DNA of 38,452 nt. Origin: Syntrophus sp. (in: bacteria). Its GTDB lineage: Bacteria > Desulfobacterota > Syntrophorhabdia > Syntrophorhabdales > Syntrophorhabdaceae. Where the stretch lies: positions 1 through 38,452 of the forward strand of contig PNOM01000020.1 of assembly GCA_013824835.1 (NCBI GenBank), given 5' to 3'. A program made the position numbers and the translations under genes. The stretch's first letter is position 1; every line of letters starts with the position of its first letter. The notes beneath the pieces were generated by a model. It was not told the DNA's origin and made no database searches. It saw only the letters and a list, made by a program, of their open reading frames with translations. This document shows, one piece after another, positions 1-8,556 of the stretch.

Positions 1-907
1 CCGATATTCGGCTCAAGGCCCGGTTGGCCTTTTCCATGAGTGCGATGAGGTCCTTCTCCTTGTCAATATCCAGCCTGAGGCTTTCCGCAATATCCTGAAC
101 ATCGTCAAAGGTTCGGAGTATAATATCATAAATGGTATTCTCATCGAGGCCGAATGATCCCTTTGTCTCATCAAAAAGGGTATGAAAATCTGATGAGCGA
201 TGGGAAAGAACGTTTGAAAGTACCCGTGCTGATTCGCATATTTGTGAGAGGGGCTGCGGCTCGCCTTCCTTCAGATGGCTGCGCTGACAGTGAACAATCT
301 TTTCAGGAAATTTCCAGTAACGGAGGGCGACTTCACCTATCTGGCGGTGATCTATGCCGAAGGAAACTCTTTCCCAATCGAGCAGCTTTTCGAGTGTGTC
401 GAGTTCGGGGCGCGCATCCGTTCCTCTATCTTTTAAAAAAAGGTCAAAAAAGATAAGAAAACCTATGCCAAGGGTAAGCCCTGCAACAAAGGCCTCTTCA
501 GGATTGCATGTTTTAAGATGCTGGGCGAGGGTTTTTGCCAGGAGGGCTCGATAGAGGGAGGTCTGCCAGAATTTTTCATAGTTGATAGGCCCTATCCTCC
601 CCATGGGAAAGGTATCTCTGAGGGATAATGAGAGGGCCATAATGCGCAGTTGGCGAAAACCAATTCTCATGATAGCCTGTCTCAATGTGGCGGCAGGCAG
701 GCTGGCTTTGAAAAAGGCACTGTTTGCCAGCTTCAAAAGCCTGACTGCAAGGGAGGGATCCTTTTCAATAAGGGACTCAAGATCATTTACTGAGCAGTTT
801 TCATCGGATGCGAGTTCCACGAGTCTTATGGCGATAACGGAAAGTGAGGGCAGGGCATAGCCCGATTCCAGACGTTCGAGAAGATTTGATCTGTTCTCAA
901 CGGTCAT
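1..907 (-). CDS. HDOD-domain signalling protein (C-terminus cut by window edge)
   Basis: Reading the minus strand from an ATG at 907 gives an open frame to base 1, about 302 residues, with no stop inside the window. The first 200 residues look like an HDOD domain: a start resembling LPSLSVIAIRLVELA, then the hallmark LIEKDPSLAVRLLKLANSA, and later IDHRQIGEVALRYWKFP, which matches the HDOD core. The visible end (DIAESLRLDIDKEKDLIALM) resembles the linker that often leads into a GGDEF domain, but that part lies outside the window. HDOD proteins are degenerate HD-hydrolase relatives used in signalling and usually lack catalytic metal ligands. The gene lies downstream of the hydrolase and the small cysteine-rich ORF on the same strand, so co-transcription is possible. 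A weak AAAGG lies about 11 bases before the ATG. The plus-strand frames across this stretch are shadows. Confidence 0.85.
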   Translation of the reverse strand, partial: MTVENRSNLLERLESGYALPSLSVIAIRLVELASDENCSVNDLESLIEKDPSLAVRLLKLANSAFFKASLPAATLRQAIMRIGFRQLRIMALSLSLRDTFPMGRIGPINYEKFWQTSLYRALLAKTLAQHLKTCNPEEAFVAGLTLGIGFLIFFDLFLKDRGTDARPELDTLEKLLDWERVSFGIDHRQIGEVALRYWKFPEKIVHCQRSHLKEGEPQPLSQICESARVLSNVLSHRSSDFHTLFDETKGSFGLDENTIYDIILRTFDDVQDIAESLRLDIDKEKDLIALMEKANRALSRIS

Positions 908-987
908 AGGGCGGAATAACCTTTGCGGATTATATTGACATCCTCATATGTAATGAACGGTTTTCTTTGAGTCATAGATTAAGTATA

Positions 988-1203
988 TCATAATTTCAGC
1001 CGGTTATACTCTTCTATATTCCAGCATGAACGAAAAAACGGGCACCCCATGCATTTATGGGTTTTATGACCTTCAATCAGGTATTGCCTGCCCGATCTCC
1101 CGGTAACATTGTTGTCCGTCATTTCAATAATGCATGGTGGAGTTTTTGTCTTGCAGCCGTGCCTGTTGTCGCAGTTTATGCAGTATCCTGTTTTCGGCTT
1201 GAT
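988..1203 (-). CDS. Small cysteine-rich (putative metal-binding) protein, start uncertain
   Basis: A minus-strand frame of about 71 codons ends in TGA at 990-988 and overlaps the last 28 bases of the upstream hydrolase in another frame. It contains two cysteine clusters: GYCINCDNRHGC followed by TPPC, then HKCMGCPFFRSCW. That spacing (C-x2-C-x5-C-x6-C, later C-x2-C-x5-C) is typical of small zinc or iron-sulfur binding proteins and unlikely by chance. No ATG, GTG or TTG precedes the first cluster in frame. A good ribosome binding site (AAGGAG, within the hydrolase tail) sits five bases before an in-frame ATC at 1203-1201, so the start may be a rare ATC codon, a frameshift from the hydrolase, or affected by a sequence error. 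I do not recognise the family. Function is unknown. Confidence 0.55.
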   Translation of the reverse strand: MKPKTGYCINCDNRHGCKTKTPPCIIEMTDNNVTGRSGRQYLIEGHKTHKCMGCPFFRSCWNIEEYNRLKL

Positions 1204-2042
1204 AGGAGCTCCTTAAGAAAACGATTAATATAGTTCCATACTTCTATTCTGCCGATTAAATCGTTATGGCCGAATCCCTTCAATTCATGAACCTCAGTTG
1301 CCCCTTCCCATTTTTTTATAAGGTTCCTTGAATGGTCGGGGGTGACGATTGTATCCCATGATCCAAGAATGCACAATAAAGGCGCCTTTATAGCGGGTGC
1401 ATACATATGGGAATCAAACCTGTGTTTCAGTATCATGTCAACAGGAGCAAACCAGAACCTTTCTTTTGCAATGCTCGCAATGCTTTCATAGGGTGATATT
1501 AAGATGGCAGCCTTTACCCTCCTTTTGCTTGCAAGGTATGTAGCAACTCCTGTTCCGAGACTCCTTCCCATTACCACAATGTTTGTACGGTCAACATCGG
1601 GCCGCGCTGCGTAATAATCATAGATTCTCAAGGAATCTTCATATAGCTCTTTTTCTCCGGGTTTGCCATCGCTTTGTCCGTAGCCACGGTAGTTTGTCAG
1701 GGCAAGAGCCCAGTCCTCAATTCTTGCAGAATCCTTGATGAGGTAGGAGACCTCTTCGGCATTTCCCCCGAAATAGATAATAAGTTTCTGTTTTTTATCA
1801 TTACTATTTTTACAGAACCATCCCCGCAGGTATTTAGAATCACTGATATTTAATTCAATATCTTCAATCTTTCTGCCCTCTACAGACGAGAAGACCGGCT
1901 GCAGAAGCCTTTGCGGATAGAAGACATATTCATCCTGAAACAGGTAGAGCGATATGATCCATCCTGCATAGAGGAGAAAGATGGCGGTAAAGATGAAAGC
2001 AATCCTGCCGGCAAGGCCGTATCTCTTTTTTGACTCTCTCAC
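1176..2042 (-). CDS. Membrane-anchored alpha/beta hydrolase (ABHD/BEM46-like)
   Basis: The 288-residue product begins with a basic stretch and a single hydrophobic segment (about residues 12-33), so it is probably an inner-membrane-anchored hydrolase. The alpha/beta-hydrolase fold shows in the nucleophile elbow GRSLG (catalytic Ser), in GSWDTIV, carrying the likely acid Asp, and in GFGHND, carrying the catalytic His near the C-terminus. The segment TNYRGYGQSDGKPGE before the elbow is typical of the BEM46/ABHD13/YfhR group of serine hydrolases. Substrate is unknown; esterase or thioesterase activity is the family expectation. The start codon is GTG, with AAGGG about five bases upstream. It is divergent from nadC, with only 80 bases between the two starts, so the two promoters probably share this gap. 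The downstream cysteine-rich ORF overlaps its end. Confidence 0.85.
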   Translation of the reverse strand: MRESKKRYGLAGRIAFIFTAIFLLYAGWIISLYLFQDEYVFYPQRLLQPVFSSVEGRKIEDIELNISDSKYLRGWFCKNSNDKKQKLIIYFGGNAEEVSYLIKDSARIEDWALALTNYRGYGQSDGKPGEKELYEDSLRIYDYYAARPDVDRTNIVVMGRSLGTGVATYLASKRRVKAAILISPYESIASIAKERFWFAPVDMILKHRFDSHMYAPAIKAPLLCILGSWDTIVTPDHSRNLIKKWEGATEVHELKGFGHNDLIGRIEVWNYINRFLKELLSSRKQDTA

Positions 2043-2065
2043 GGTAACCCTTATTATATCATAAA

Positions 2066-2094
2066 TTGACTTAAGGGGCGACCGACGTTATAAT
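2066..2094 (+). promoter_or_regulatory. Sigma70 promoter of the nad operon
   Basis: TTGACT (2066-2071) and a perfect TATAAT (2089-2094) are separated by exactly 17 bases, and nadC starts 29 bases after the -10. This is the best housekeeping-type promoter seen in the window. No NrtR- or NiaR-like operator could be recognised by eye. Confidence 0.8.
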
Positions 2095-2122
2095 TAGTCT
2101 TTATGGTCTAAAGAGAGAATAG

Positions 2123-2947
2123 ATGGAAAAGGATATTCAGGCGTTTCTTGCAGAAGATATAGGGCAGGGGGATGTTACCACTGACTCCATTGTCCCTGAA
2201 GACCACATATCGGAAGCAGTAATTATTGCAAAAGAGGACTGTGTAATTGCCGGTCATGCCTTTGTGAAAAAGGTGTTCGAGGCCCTCGATATCCGTATGG
2301 TCTACAAAGAGGTGGTAAAGGACGGGGAGGCCGCACGAATTGGCGAGACTGTTTCGATTATTAAAGGCAGAACCCGTGCCATCCTCACTGGTGAAAGGGT
2401 GGCCCTCAATCTCTTCCAGAGGTTTTCAGGTATTGCCGCTGCAACGAGAAGATTTGTCGATGCCCTTGAAGGAACAGGGGTCGTGATCCTTGATACACGA
2501 AAGACAACACCGGGACTTCGGGCCATGGAGAAATATGCAGTCCGGATGGGTGGCGGACAAAACCACAGATTCGATCTTGGTGAAATGGCCCTTATAAAGG
2601 AGAATCACATCGCTGCCGCAGGTTCCATAAGGCAGGCGGTTGCTGAGATACGGAACAGAAGCAGAGTTGCTATTGAAGTAGAAGTCAAAAATATGAATGA
2701 GCTGAAAGAAGCTGTTGCGGAACATACTGACCGGATCATGCTCGACAACTGGGGCATTGAAGAGACCAGGACAGCGGTCGCTTTCGTGGGAGGAAGGGTG
2801 CCTCTCGAGGCATCGGGCAACATGACTATTCAAAGAGTGAGGGAGGTCGCCCTGACAGGGGTAAATTTTATCTCCGTGGGTGCAATCACCCATTCCTTCA
2901 AGTCAGCTGATCTTAGTCTGCTCATCAAAAATAAGGTGGAACAATGA
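2123..2947 (+). CDS. nadC: Nicotinate-nucleotide pyrophosphorylase (carboxylating), NadC
   Basis: NadC converts quinolinate and PRPP to nicotinate mononucleotide, CO2 and pyrophosphate, the third step of de novo NAD synthesis in the cytoplasm. The 274-residue length is normal. Family hallmarks are visible: EDIGQGDVTTDSIVP at the N-terminus, the substrate-binding block DTRKTTPGLRAMEKYAVRMG followed by GGGQNHRFDL and KENH, then EVEVKN, MLDNW and the closing SVGAITHS. It is the first gene of the nadC-nadA-nadB operon. Its stop overlaps the nadA start by four bases (ATGA), indicating translational coupling. The ribosome binding site is weak (AGAGAG before ATAGATG). Confidence 0.97.
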   Translation: MEKDIQAFLAEDIGQGDVTTDSIVPEDHISEAVIIAKEDCVIAGHAFVKKVFEALDIRMVYKEVVKDGEAARIGETVSIIKGRTRAILTGERVALNLFQRFSGIAAATRRFVDALEGTGVVILDTRKTTPGLRAMEKYAVRMGGGQNHRFDLGEMALIKENHIAAAGSIRQAVAEIRNRSRVAIEVEVKNMNELKEAVAEHTDRIMLDNWGIEETRTAVAFVGGRVPLEASGNMTIQRVREVALTGVNFISVGAITHSFKSADLSLLIKNKVEQ

Positions 2948-4005
2948 AAAAGAACAACGATTTGCCTGAAAGAGAGCTTACCCTGCAGAGGATTGAGGCC
3001 GCAAAAAGGAAGCTTGGCAAGGATCTTCTGATTCTTGCCCATTTCTATCAGGGTGACGATATCATAAGGTTTGCTGACTTTGTCGGAGATTCCCTGCAAC
3101 TTGCCGAGAAGGCATCCCTTCATAAGGAGGCGCGGTATATCGTATTCTGTTCGGTTTCTTTCATGGCTGAAACAGCGCGGATGCTCTGCGCCCCTGGGCA
3201 GGAAGTCCTCCATCCAGAACCGAATGCAAGGTGTCCACTCGCCGACATGGCTGCCATTGAAGGAGTGGAGGAAGTATGGAAGGATTTGCAGACCCTGAAC
3301 AGAAAAATCATTCCCGTTGTCTATGTAAACTCCAATGCTGACTTAAAGGCATTCTGTGCGCGCCATGGCGGCACTGTCTGCACATCTTCGAACGTAAAAA
3401 AGATATTCAACCATGTCCTGTCTCAGGGTGCATCCATTTTTTTCTTTCCTGACGAGAATATGGGACGCAATGTTTCCCATGACCTTGGTCTTAAGGATGA
3501 TGAGATATTTCTCTGGGATCCGGAGAAAGGCCTCACAGGGGCAGGCAACACTTCCCCGGAAAAGGCAAAGGTATTTCTATGGGAAGGGTTCTGTATTGTC
3601 CACAGGATAATGGGCCGCAGGGAGATTGAGAGCCTGAGAAGCCGGTACGAGGGCATCAAAATCATTGTTCACCCGGAGTGTACCCCTGAAGTGTACAACC
3701 TCGCTGATTATGCAGGCTCCACAAGCTACATCAAGAATATGGTGGACACATCAGCGCCGGGTTCCACATGGGCAATAGGGACTGAATGGAATTTTGTGAA
3801 TAGAATAAAAACGGGTAACCCTGACAAGCTTGTTATCCCCCTTAAAGAAGAGCGGTGCAAAGAGATGGCGAAGGTGACCCCGAAGAAGCTTCTCTATGTT
3901 CTTGAGGGCCTTGTGGAGGGAGAACTTCGCAATAAAGTGACCGTAGGCGAGGGGATTGCAGGGGAAGCGAGGATCGCCCTTAAAAGAATGATGGAGATCG
4001 TCTGA
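2944..4005 (+). CDS. nadA: Quinolinate synthase A, NadA ([4Fe-4S] enzyme)
   Basis: NadA condenses iminoaspartate (made by NadB) with dihydroxyacetone phosphate to give quinolinate, using an oxygen-sensitive [4Fe-4S] cluster. The 353-residue protein carries the three expected cluster cysteines: Cys97 in ARCPLADM, Cys246 in HPECTPEV and Cys305 in ERCKEMAK. Other hallmarks are LAHFYQ near residue 31, DFVGDSLQLA, VFCSVSFMAE and YVNSNADLKA. It overlaps nadC by four bases, and nadB starts one base after its stop. The tight coupling of the iminoaspartate-making and iminoaspartate-using enzymes fits the instability of that intermediate. The oxygen-sensitive cluster is compatible with an anaerobic host but does not prove it. 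Confidence 0.97.
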   Translation: MKKNNDLPERELTLQRIEAAKRKLGKDLLILAHFYQGDDIIRFADFVGDSLQLAEKASLHKEARYIVFCSVSFMAETARMLCAPGQEVLHPEPNARCPLADMAAIEGVEEVWKDLQTLNRKIIPVVYVNSNADLKAFCARHGGTVCTSSNVKKIFNHVLSQGASIFFFPDENMGRNVSHDLGLKDDEIFLWDPEKGLTGAGNTSPEKAKVFLWEGFCIVHRIMGRREIESLRSRYEGIKIIVHPECTPEVYNLADYAGSTSYIKNMVDTSAPGSTWAIGTEWNFVNRIKTGNPDKLVIPLKEERCKEMAKVTPKKLLYVLEGLVEGELRNKVTVGEGIAGEARIALKRMMEIV

Positions 4006-4006
4006 G

Positions 4007-5578
4007 ATGAGCCGGGACGCAAAACATTACTGCGATGTGCTGATTATCGGGTCAGGTATTGCGGGTTTGACCGCCGCCATTACTGCATCCAATGAAGGCC
4101 TTGACGTGATTGTTATAAACAAGGAGGTTAATCTCAAAGAATCGAATACCTTCTATGCCCAGGGAGGCATTGTCACCCAGGGTGAGGGTGATTCTCCGGA
4201 ACTCCTCATGAATGATATTATCGCTGCAGGTGACGGTATTTCAAGTCCTGAGTCCGTAAGACTTCTCGCTTTTGAAGGTCCTCGCATGGTGGAAGATTTT
4301 CTTGTAAAAGGACTTGGTGTGCCTTTTGCCCGGGCAGAAAGCGGCGCCTTTGAATATGCTCAGGAAGGGAACCACTCCAGAAGAAGAATCCTCCACAGCA
4401 TGGATACCACAGGAAGGGCAATCGAAGAATCTCTTGAGAAGAAGGCGCGGGAAATAAAAAATATCCGTATCTTCACGGCCTATACAGCTATCGACCTGCT
4501 TACTATCCCCCACCATTCGATGAGCCCCCTCTCCCTCTATATGGAACCCCAATGTATCGGCGCTTATGTCCTCAATAACCACACCGAAGAGGTGGAGCGG
4601 ATATTTTCCTCCTATACAATCCTTGCAACCGGGGGGTTGGGGAGAATATACCTTCACACTACAAATCCCCGCTGCTCGACAGGGGACGGTTTTGCCATGG
4701 CTTCAAGGGCAGGGGCACGACTTATAAATATGGAGTATGTCCAGTTCCACCCCACAACCCTTTTTCATAGAGATGCAGATGCATTTTTAATCTCAGAGGC
4801 GGTGCGGGGGGAAGGGGCACGGCTTATGACAAAGGACGGCACTTTCTTTATGGAAAAGTATTCTCCTCTCGGCGATCTTGCTCCAAGGGATGAGGTTTCA
4901 AGGGCTATATCAGAGGAGATGCTGAAGCGGGGCGACTCCTATGTCTATCTTGATATTGCCTCTTTTGCCCGGGTCGATATAAAAAAACGTTTTCCGGCCA
5001 TTTACGAAAAGTGTCTCTCTCTGGGCATCGACATTTCTCAACATCCTATCCCCGTAGTGCCTGCAGCCCACTATAGCTGTGGGGGCGTCCATGTGGATTT
5101 ATGGGGGAGGACATCCCTCAAGAATCTCTATGCAATAGGCGAGGTTTCCGCCACAGGGCTTCACGGGGCGAACAGGCTTGCCTCAACCTCTCTCCTTGAG
5201 GGTCTTGTGTGGGGGCTCAGGTCCATACAGTATATTACGGAGCATTTTGAAAGGGAAAAGGCATATGCGGAATCGGATATCCCCGCCTGGATATATCCCG
5301 ACCAGGAGGAGGAGGCCGATCCTGCCCTTATCCAGCAGGACTGGCTCAATATCAAATCTACCATGTGGAACTACGTGGGTATTGTAAGAACCGTCAAAAG
5401 GCTCGAAAGGGCTACGGCAGATCTCCAGTATCTGACGAACAGGATCGACGACTTTTACCGCAAAACCCACCTTAATCCCATGATCCTCAGCTTGAGGAAT
5501 GGTATCGGTACTGCCTGTCTCGTAGCAAGGGCAGCCTTTCTCAATAGAAAGAGCCGGGGGACGCACTATATTGTGTAG
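4007..5578 (+). CDS. nadB: L-aspartate oxidase / fumarate-dependent aspartate dehydrogenase, NadB
   Basis: NadB is an FAD enzyme oxidising L-aspartate to iminoaspartate, with fumarate or oxygen as electron acceptor; fumarate would be expected in an anaerobe. The 523 residues show the dinucleotide-binding GSGIAGLTAA at residue 14, the SNTFYAQGGI and HSMDTTGRAIEE blocks of the succinate dehydrogenase/fumarate reductase flavoprotein family, GGLGRIY, the active-site region HPTTL, and the C-terminal FAD-contact stretch AIGEVSATGLHGANRLAS with SLLEGLVWG. Length and motif order are complete. It is the last gene of the nad operon. The convergent gene ends only 11 bases beyond it and no obvious terminator hairpin lies between them. 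Confidence 0.96.
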   Translation: MSRDAKHYCDVLIIGSGIAGLTAAITASNEGLDVIVINKEVNLKESNTFYAQGGIVTQGEGDSPELLMNDIIAAGDGISSPESVRLLAFEGPRMVEDFLVKGLGVPFARAESGAFEYAQEGNHSRRRILHSMDTTGRAIEESLEKKAREIKNIRIFTAYTAIDLLTIPHHSMSPLSLYMEPQCIGAYVLNNHTEEVERIFSSYTILATGGLGRIYLHTTNPRCSTGDGFAMASRAGARLINMEYVQFHPTTLFHRDADAFLISEAVRGEGARLMTKDGTFFMEKYSPLGDLAPRDEVSRAISEEMLKRGDSYVYLDIASFARVDIKKRFPAIYEKCLSLGIDISQHPIPVVPAAHYSCGGVHVDLWGRTSLKNLYAIGEVSATGLHGANRLASTSLLEGLVWGLRSIQYITEHFEREKAYAESDIPAWIYPDQEEEADPALIQQDWLNIKSTMWNYVGIVRTVKRLERATADLQYLTNRIDDFYRKTHLNPMILSLRNGIGTACLVARAAFLNRKSRGTHYIV

Positions 5579-5589
5579 GCCGGGACCAA

Positions 5590-6456
5590 CTATTTCTTAA
5601 ATTCCTTTATAGAGTATTCCTGGAACCTTTTCAAGCCCGATGAATCTAACCAATATCCCTCATGATCCAGAAATTCAGGCGTCATCCTGTATTTCATAAT
5701 AATAGAATTCAATCTCTTTATTATCATTTTTCCCTTTTCGGTTTTTGAGCAACCAACAGGTGTTAATCCATAATCAGCCATGCCTGATATGGGAATTGAA
5801 ATAATGCGTGTTTTGTTGTCCATTGTTTTTGCCACATACTGAGCCTCTGAGGGATATCCAATAGTTGCGTCAATCCTGTTTGCAGTCATCATCCCGATGA
5901 GGCTGCCAACCATGTTTTGAGAGGCGGTATGTTCAATTATACGGGGATCGCCTTTATACTTATTTAAAACCTCGTCAATTATTCCCCTGTAAACCCGTCC
6001 CTTCGCAACTCCTATGCGATAACCTTTTTTTATAAGCCCTTCCAGGGGAATATGTCCTTCATTATCAATAAATGGCTCAAATTTACCCTTTTGGGACTCC
6101 AGTATGATCAGCGCATTTGATAGAACAACCCGGTAAGGTATCGAAAATTCAACAAATTTTTCACGTTCGGGATTTTTATAAAGCGCTATACAACAGGCAT
6201 CCTCCTTTTGCTTCATCAACATAACAATTCGTTCGTAGTTTGCACCATCAGTGATGTGTGTGCAATCCTTTAAATGATTTTTAAAAAACTCTTCCGTACG
6301 ATCTACTGATCCCATGCCGGCGCCATAACCTTTTTTTATAGAAAGCGGGGGTTGGTCCGGATGCAGCCAGTAAATTGTACATTCATCAGCCTTCAGCATT
6401 GTTGAATTAAATATAAATATTAATATAAAAGCCATTACATAGACGATTTTATTCAT
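5590..6456 (-). CDS. Periplasmic solute-binding protein, SBP_bac_3-like (TIGR02285-type)
   Basis: The 288-residue product starts with a signal peptide (hydrophobic VMAFILIFIF, likely cleavage near KADE). The mature part resembles family-3 amino-acid-type binding proteins of the TIGR02285 subgroup: a YWLHPDQPP opening, ERIVMLMKQKEDACCIALYKN, FSIPYRVVLSNALI, GVAKGRVYRG and IDATIGYPSEAQYV. No permease or ATPase gene is adjacent, so it may be an orphan receptor or serve a sensor. It is transcribed divergently from the PAS kinase at 6655, 198 bases away, which makes a sensing partnership possible; that is inference only. GGAGAG precedes the ATG, and a TATAAT -10 lies at 6508-6513 on this strand. 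Confidence 0.75.
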   Translation of the reverse strand: MNKIVYVMAFILIFIFNSTMLKADECTIYWLHPDQPPLSIKKGYGAGMGSVDRTEEFFKNHLKDCTHITDGANYERIVMLMKQKEDACCIALYKNPEREKFVEFSIPYRVVLSNALIILESQKGKFEPFIDNEGHIPLEGLIKKGYRIGVAKGRVYRGIIDEVLNKYKGDPRIIEHTASQNMVGSLIGMMTANRIDATIGYPSEAQYVAKTMDNKTRIISIPISGMADYGLTPVGCSKTEKGKMIIKRLNSIIMKYRMTPEFLDHEGYWLDSSGLKRFQEYSIKEFKK

Positions 6457-6595
6457 TGTTCAACTCTCCATTGCAACAGAATTATGCAAACTCACTTTCC
6501 ATTAAGAATTATATGCTATTAAGGGGAAAAAATTGCAAGATTAATTTTCGATTCTATCCGATACCGGCTGTCAATCGAATCTTTTAGAGTAATCC

Positions 6596-6623
6596 TTGAC
6601 ATTTTTTCATAACGCTGTAAAAA
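6596..6623 (+). promoter_or_regulatory. Probable sigma70 promoter of the PAS kinase operon
   Basis: A perfect TTGACA at 6596-6601 is followed, after 16 bases, by TAAAAA at 6618-6623. The kinase ATG is 31 bases further on and has a good AAGGAG ribosome binding site. Confidence 0.55.
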
Positions 6624-6654
6624 TGTGTTTAATTAGTGTCTATAAGGAGCAACC

Positions 6655-8556
6655 ATGTCATTTCAAAAAAACTCTGTTGTTACAATCGTAATTATTGCCC
6701 TTATCATAGCCACAACCTTACCCCTGGGGGCTGTGGGGATAATTTATTACACCAATGAGAGGCATCAGCAACTGGCAGCGCTCCAAAGCACGCTTGCAAT
6801 AAACACGGATAGGCTTGCAGCGGACCTTGCAATCCCGGCATGGAATTATGATGATGGTCAAATTGATAAGATAAGCGAGGGTATATTGAATGACCGCCAC
6901 ATCTACGGTGTTGTAGCCAATGTAAACGGGAAAATATATGTACGACAAAGGGATGCTCGCTGGGGCATAAAAGCCGCCGACAAAGAATTCCCCACAAAAG
7001 GACTTATTGTTGAGGAGCGGAAAATAACCCTTTCAAACAATTCCCTTGGGTCGGTCAAGGTTTTTGCTACCACAAAATTCATAAAAGAGCAGTTGGAAAG
7101 AACCTTGGTCTTCATTGTGGCAATCATCATCTTTGTTGATTTTATCCTGATTCTAAGCCTTTATTTGGTTATCTGGTGTATTATGCTGAATCCTCTCAAA
7201 AAAATTGAACAATATGCGCTGGCTGTCAGTTCCGGTGAGGGAGAAGGGGTGACTATCCAGGACAGTGGATTCCATGGAGAACTGGAGAGTCTGCGCGGTT
7301 CAATAGAAAAAATGGTTGGTCTGCTTGATGCGCGTTATGCCGAACTCAATATGTCGGCGCAAGAGTTGCGAAAAAGCGAGGAGTTCCTCTACAATATCGT
7401 CGAAAACATTCCAAATATGATTTTTGTGAAAGATGCTGCTGATCTCCGCTTCGTGAAATTCAACAGGGCTGGTGAAAAACTCCTGGGGTACACACGGGAA
7501 GAATTGTTAGGAAAAAACGACTACGACTTTTTCCCGAAGCATGAGGCGGATTTTTTTACGGCAAAGGACAGAGATGTCTTTTCCTTAAAACATCTTGTCA
7601 ATGTTTCAGAGGAGCTGATTCAGACCAGGAATATGGGTGAAAGAGTACTGCATACCATGAAGATGCCGGTTTTCGATAACAAGGGAAATCCGCAGTACCT
7701 CCTGGGCATCTCGGAGGATATTACAGAACGAAAACGGGACGAACAGGAAATACGTCGGCTGAACGGGGAACTTCTGCAAAAAATGGAACAGCTCCAGGAA
7801 GCCCAGGAGGAACTGGTCCGCAAAGAGAAGCTGGCCATTCTTGGTCGGCTCGCGGGGATCGTGGGGCATGAACTGCGCAACCCCCTGGGTGTGATGAATA
7901 ACGCCGTCTATTATCTGAAGATGGTGTTGACCGAGGCGGATGAGACCACCAAGGAATACCTGGACATCATCAGGCAGGAGATCGGCAACTCACTGCGGAT
8001 CATCTCTGATCTCCTTGACTTTGCCCGCACCAGGACGCCCCAGAGGAGAACAATTACCGTCCGTGAACTGATTGATGGAAACCTCGGAAAATGTACCACC
8101 CCTGAAAATATTTCGGTTCAGATTGACATCCCTGGTACACTGCCTGTGGTGAATGTAGACCCTCCCCAGATGGGGCAGGTGTTTCAGAACCTCATCACCA
8201 ATGCTGTGCAGGCCATGCCCAACGGTGGTGTGCTGACAATCAGCGCCCGCCTGGTTCAGCGTTCAACGTTCGAGGTTTCGGGCTCCAGCTCAACACTCAA
8301 CACCCAACACTCAACACTTGATGCTGATTTCATCGAAATCCGCATCGAAGACACCGGTGAGGGCATAACCCCTGAGAACCTGCCCAAACTCTTCCAGCCT
8401 CTCTTTACCACAAAGATAAAGGGGGTTGGCCTGGGCTTGGTGGTCTGTAAAAACCTGATAGAGGCCAACGGCGGCAGGATTAAAGTGGAGAGCATGTTCA
8501 ACAAGGGAACGATCTTTTCCGTGATATTGCCTTTTTCGGAGAGGGGGAGTGAATGA
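6655..8556 (+). CDS. Membrane sensor histidine kinase (periplasmic sensor-HAMP-PAS-HisKA-HATPase)
   Basis: The 633-residue protein has a first membrane segment at about residues 8-30, a roughly 115-residue periplasmic sensor, and a second membrane segment at about 148-176. HAMP-like and PAS domains follow (PAS about 240-360, ending in LGISEDITERKRDE), then a coiled coil. The HisKA box is GHELRNPLG with phosphoacceptor His405, and the C-terminal ATPase has NLITNAVQAM (N box), IEDTGEGI (G1) and GVGLGLVVCKNL (G2). All catalytic elements are present. A Ser/Thr-rich insertion encoded by tandem heptanucleotides sits inside the ATPase domain just before the G1 motif. Its end overlaps the next response-regulator gene by four bases, so that regulator is the likely partner. 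The divergent binding-protein gene could supply the signal. Confidence 0.93.
   Translation: MSFQKNSVVTIVIIALIIATTLPLGAVGIIYYTNERHQQLAALQSTLAINTDRLAADLAIPAWNYDDGQIDKISEGILNDRHIYGVVANVNGKIYVRQRDARWGIKAADKEFPTKGLIVEERKITLSNNSLGSVKVFATTKFIKEQLERTLVFIVAIIIFVDFILILSLYLVIWCIMLNPLKKIEQYALAVSSGEGEGVTIQDSGFHGELESLRGSIEKMVGLLDARYAELNMSAQELRKSEEFLYNIVENIPNMIFVKDAADLRFVKFNRAGEKLLGYTREELLGKNDYDFFPKHEADFFTAKDRDVFSLKHLVNVSEELIQTRNMGERVLHTMKMPVFDNKGNPQYLLGISEDITERKRDEQEIRRLNGELLQKMEQLQEAQEELVRKEKLAILGRLAGIVGHELRNPLGVMNNAVYYLKMVLTEADETTKEYLDIIRQEIGNSLRIISDLLDFARTRTPQRRTITVRELIDGNLGKCTTPENISVQIDIPGTLPVVNVDPPQMGQVFQNLITNAVQAMPNGGVLTISARLVQRSTFEVSGSSSTLNTQHSTLDADFIEIRIEDTGEGITPENLPKLFQPLFTTKIKGVGLGLVVCKNLIEANGGRIKVESMFNKGTIFSVILPFSERGSE
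8258..8320 (+). repeat. Low-complexity insertion with four CAACACY tandem heptamers
   Basis: Bases 8291-8318 are four consecutive heptamers (CAACACT, CAACACC, CAACACT, CAACACT), preceded by a TTCAACGTTCGAGGTTTCGG-like degenerate stretch. The segment is in frame within the kinase ATPase domain and encodes a Ser/Thr/Asn/Gln/His-rich loop not expected in HATPase domains. Confidence 0.7.

Noticed and set aside
154-860. Three plus-strand open frames of 66-100 codons
   Set aside because: They are antisense shadows of the HDOD gene on the minus strand, whose protein motifs are clear.
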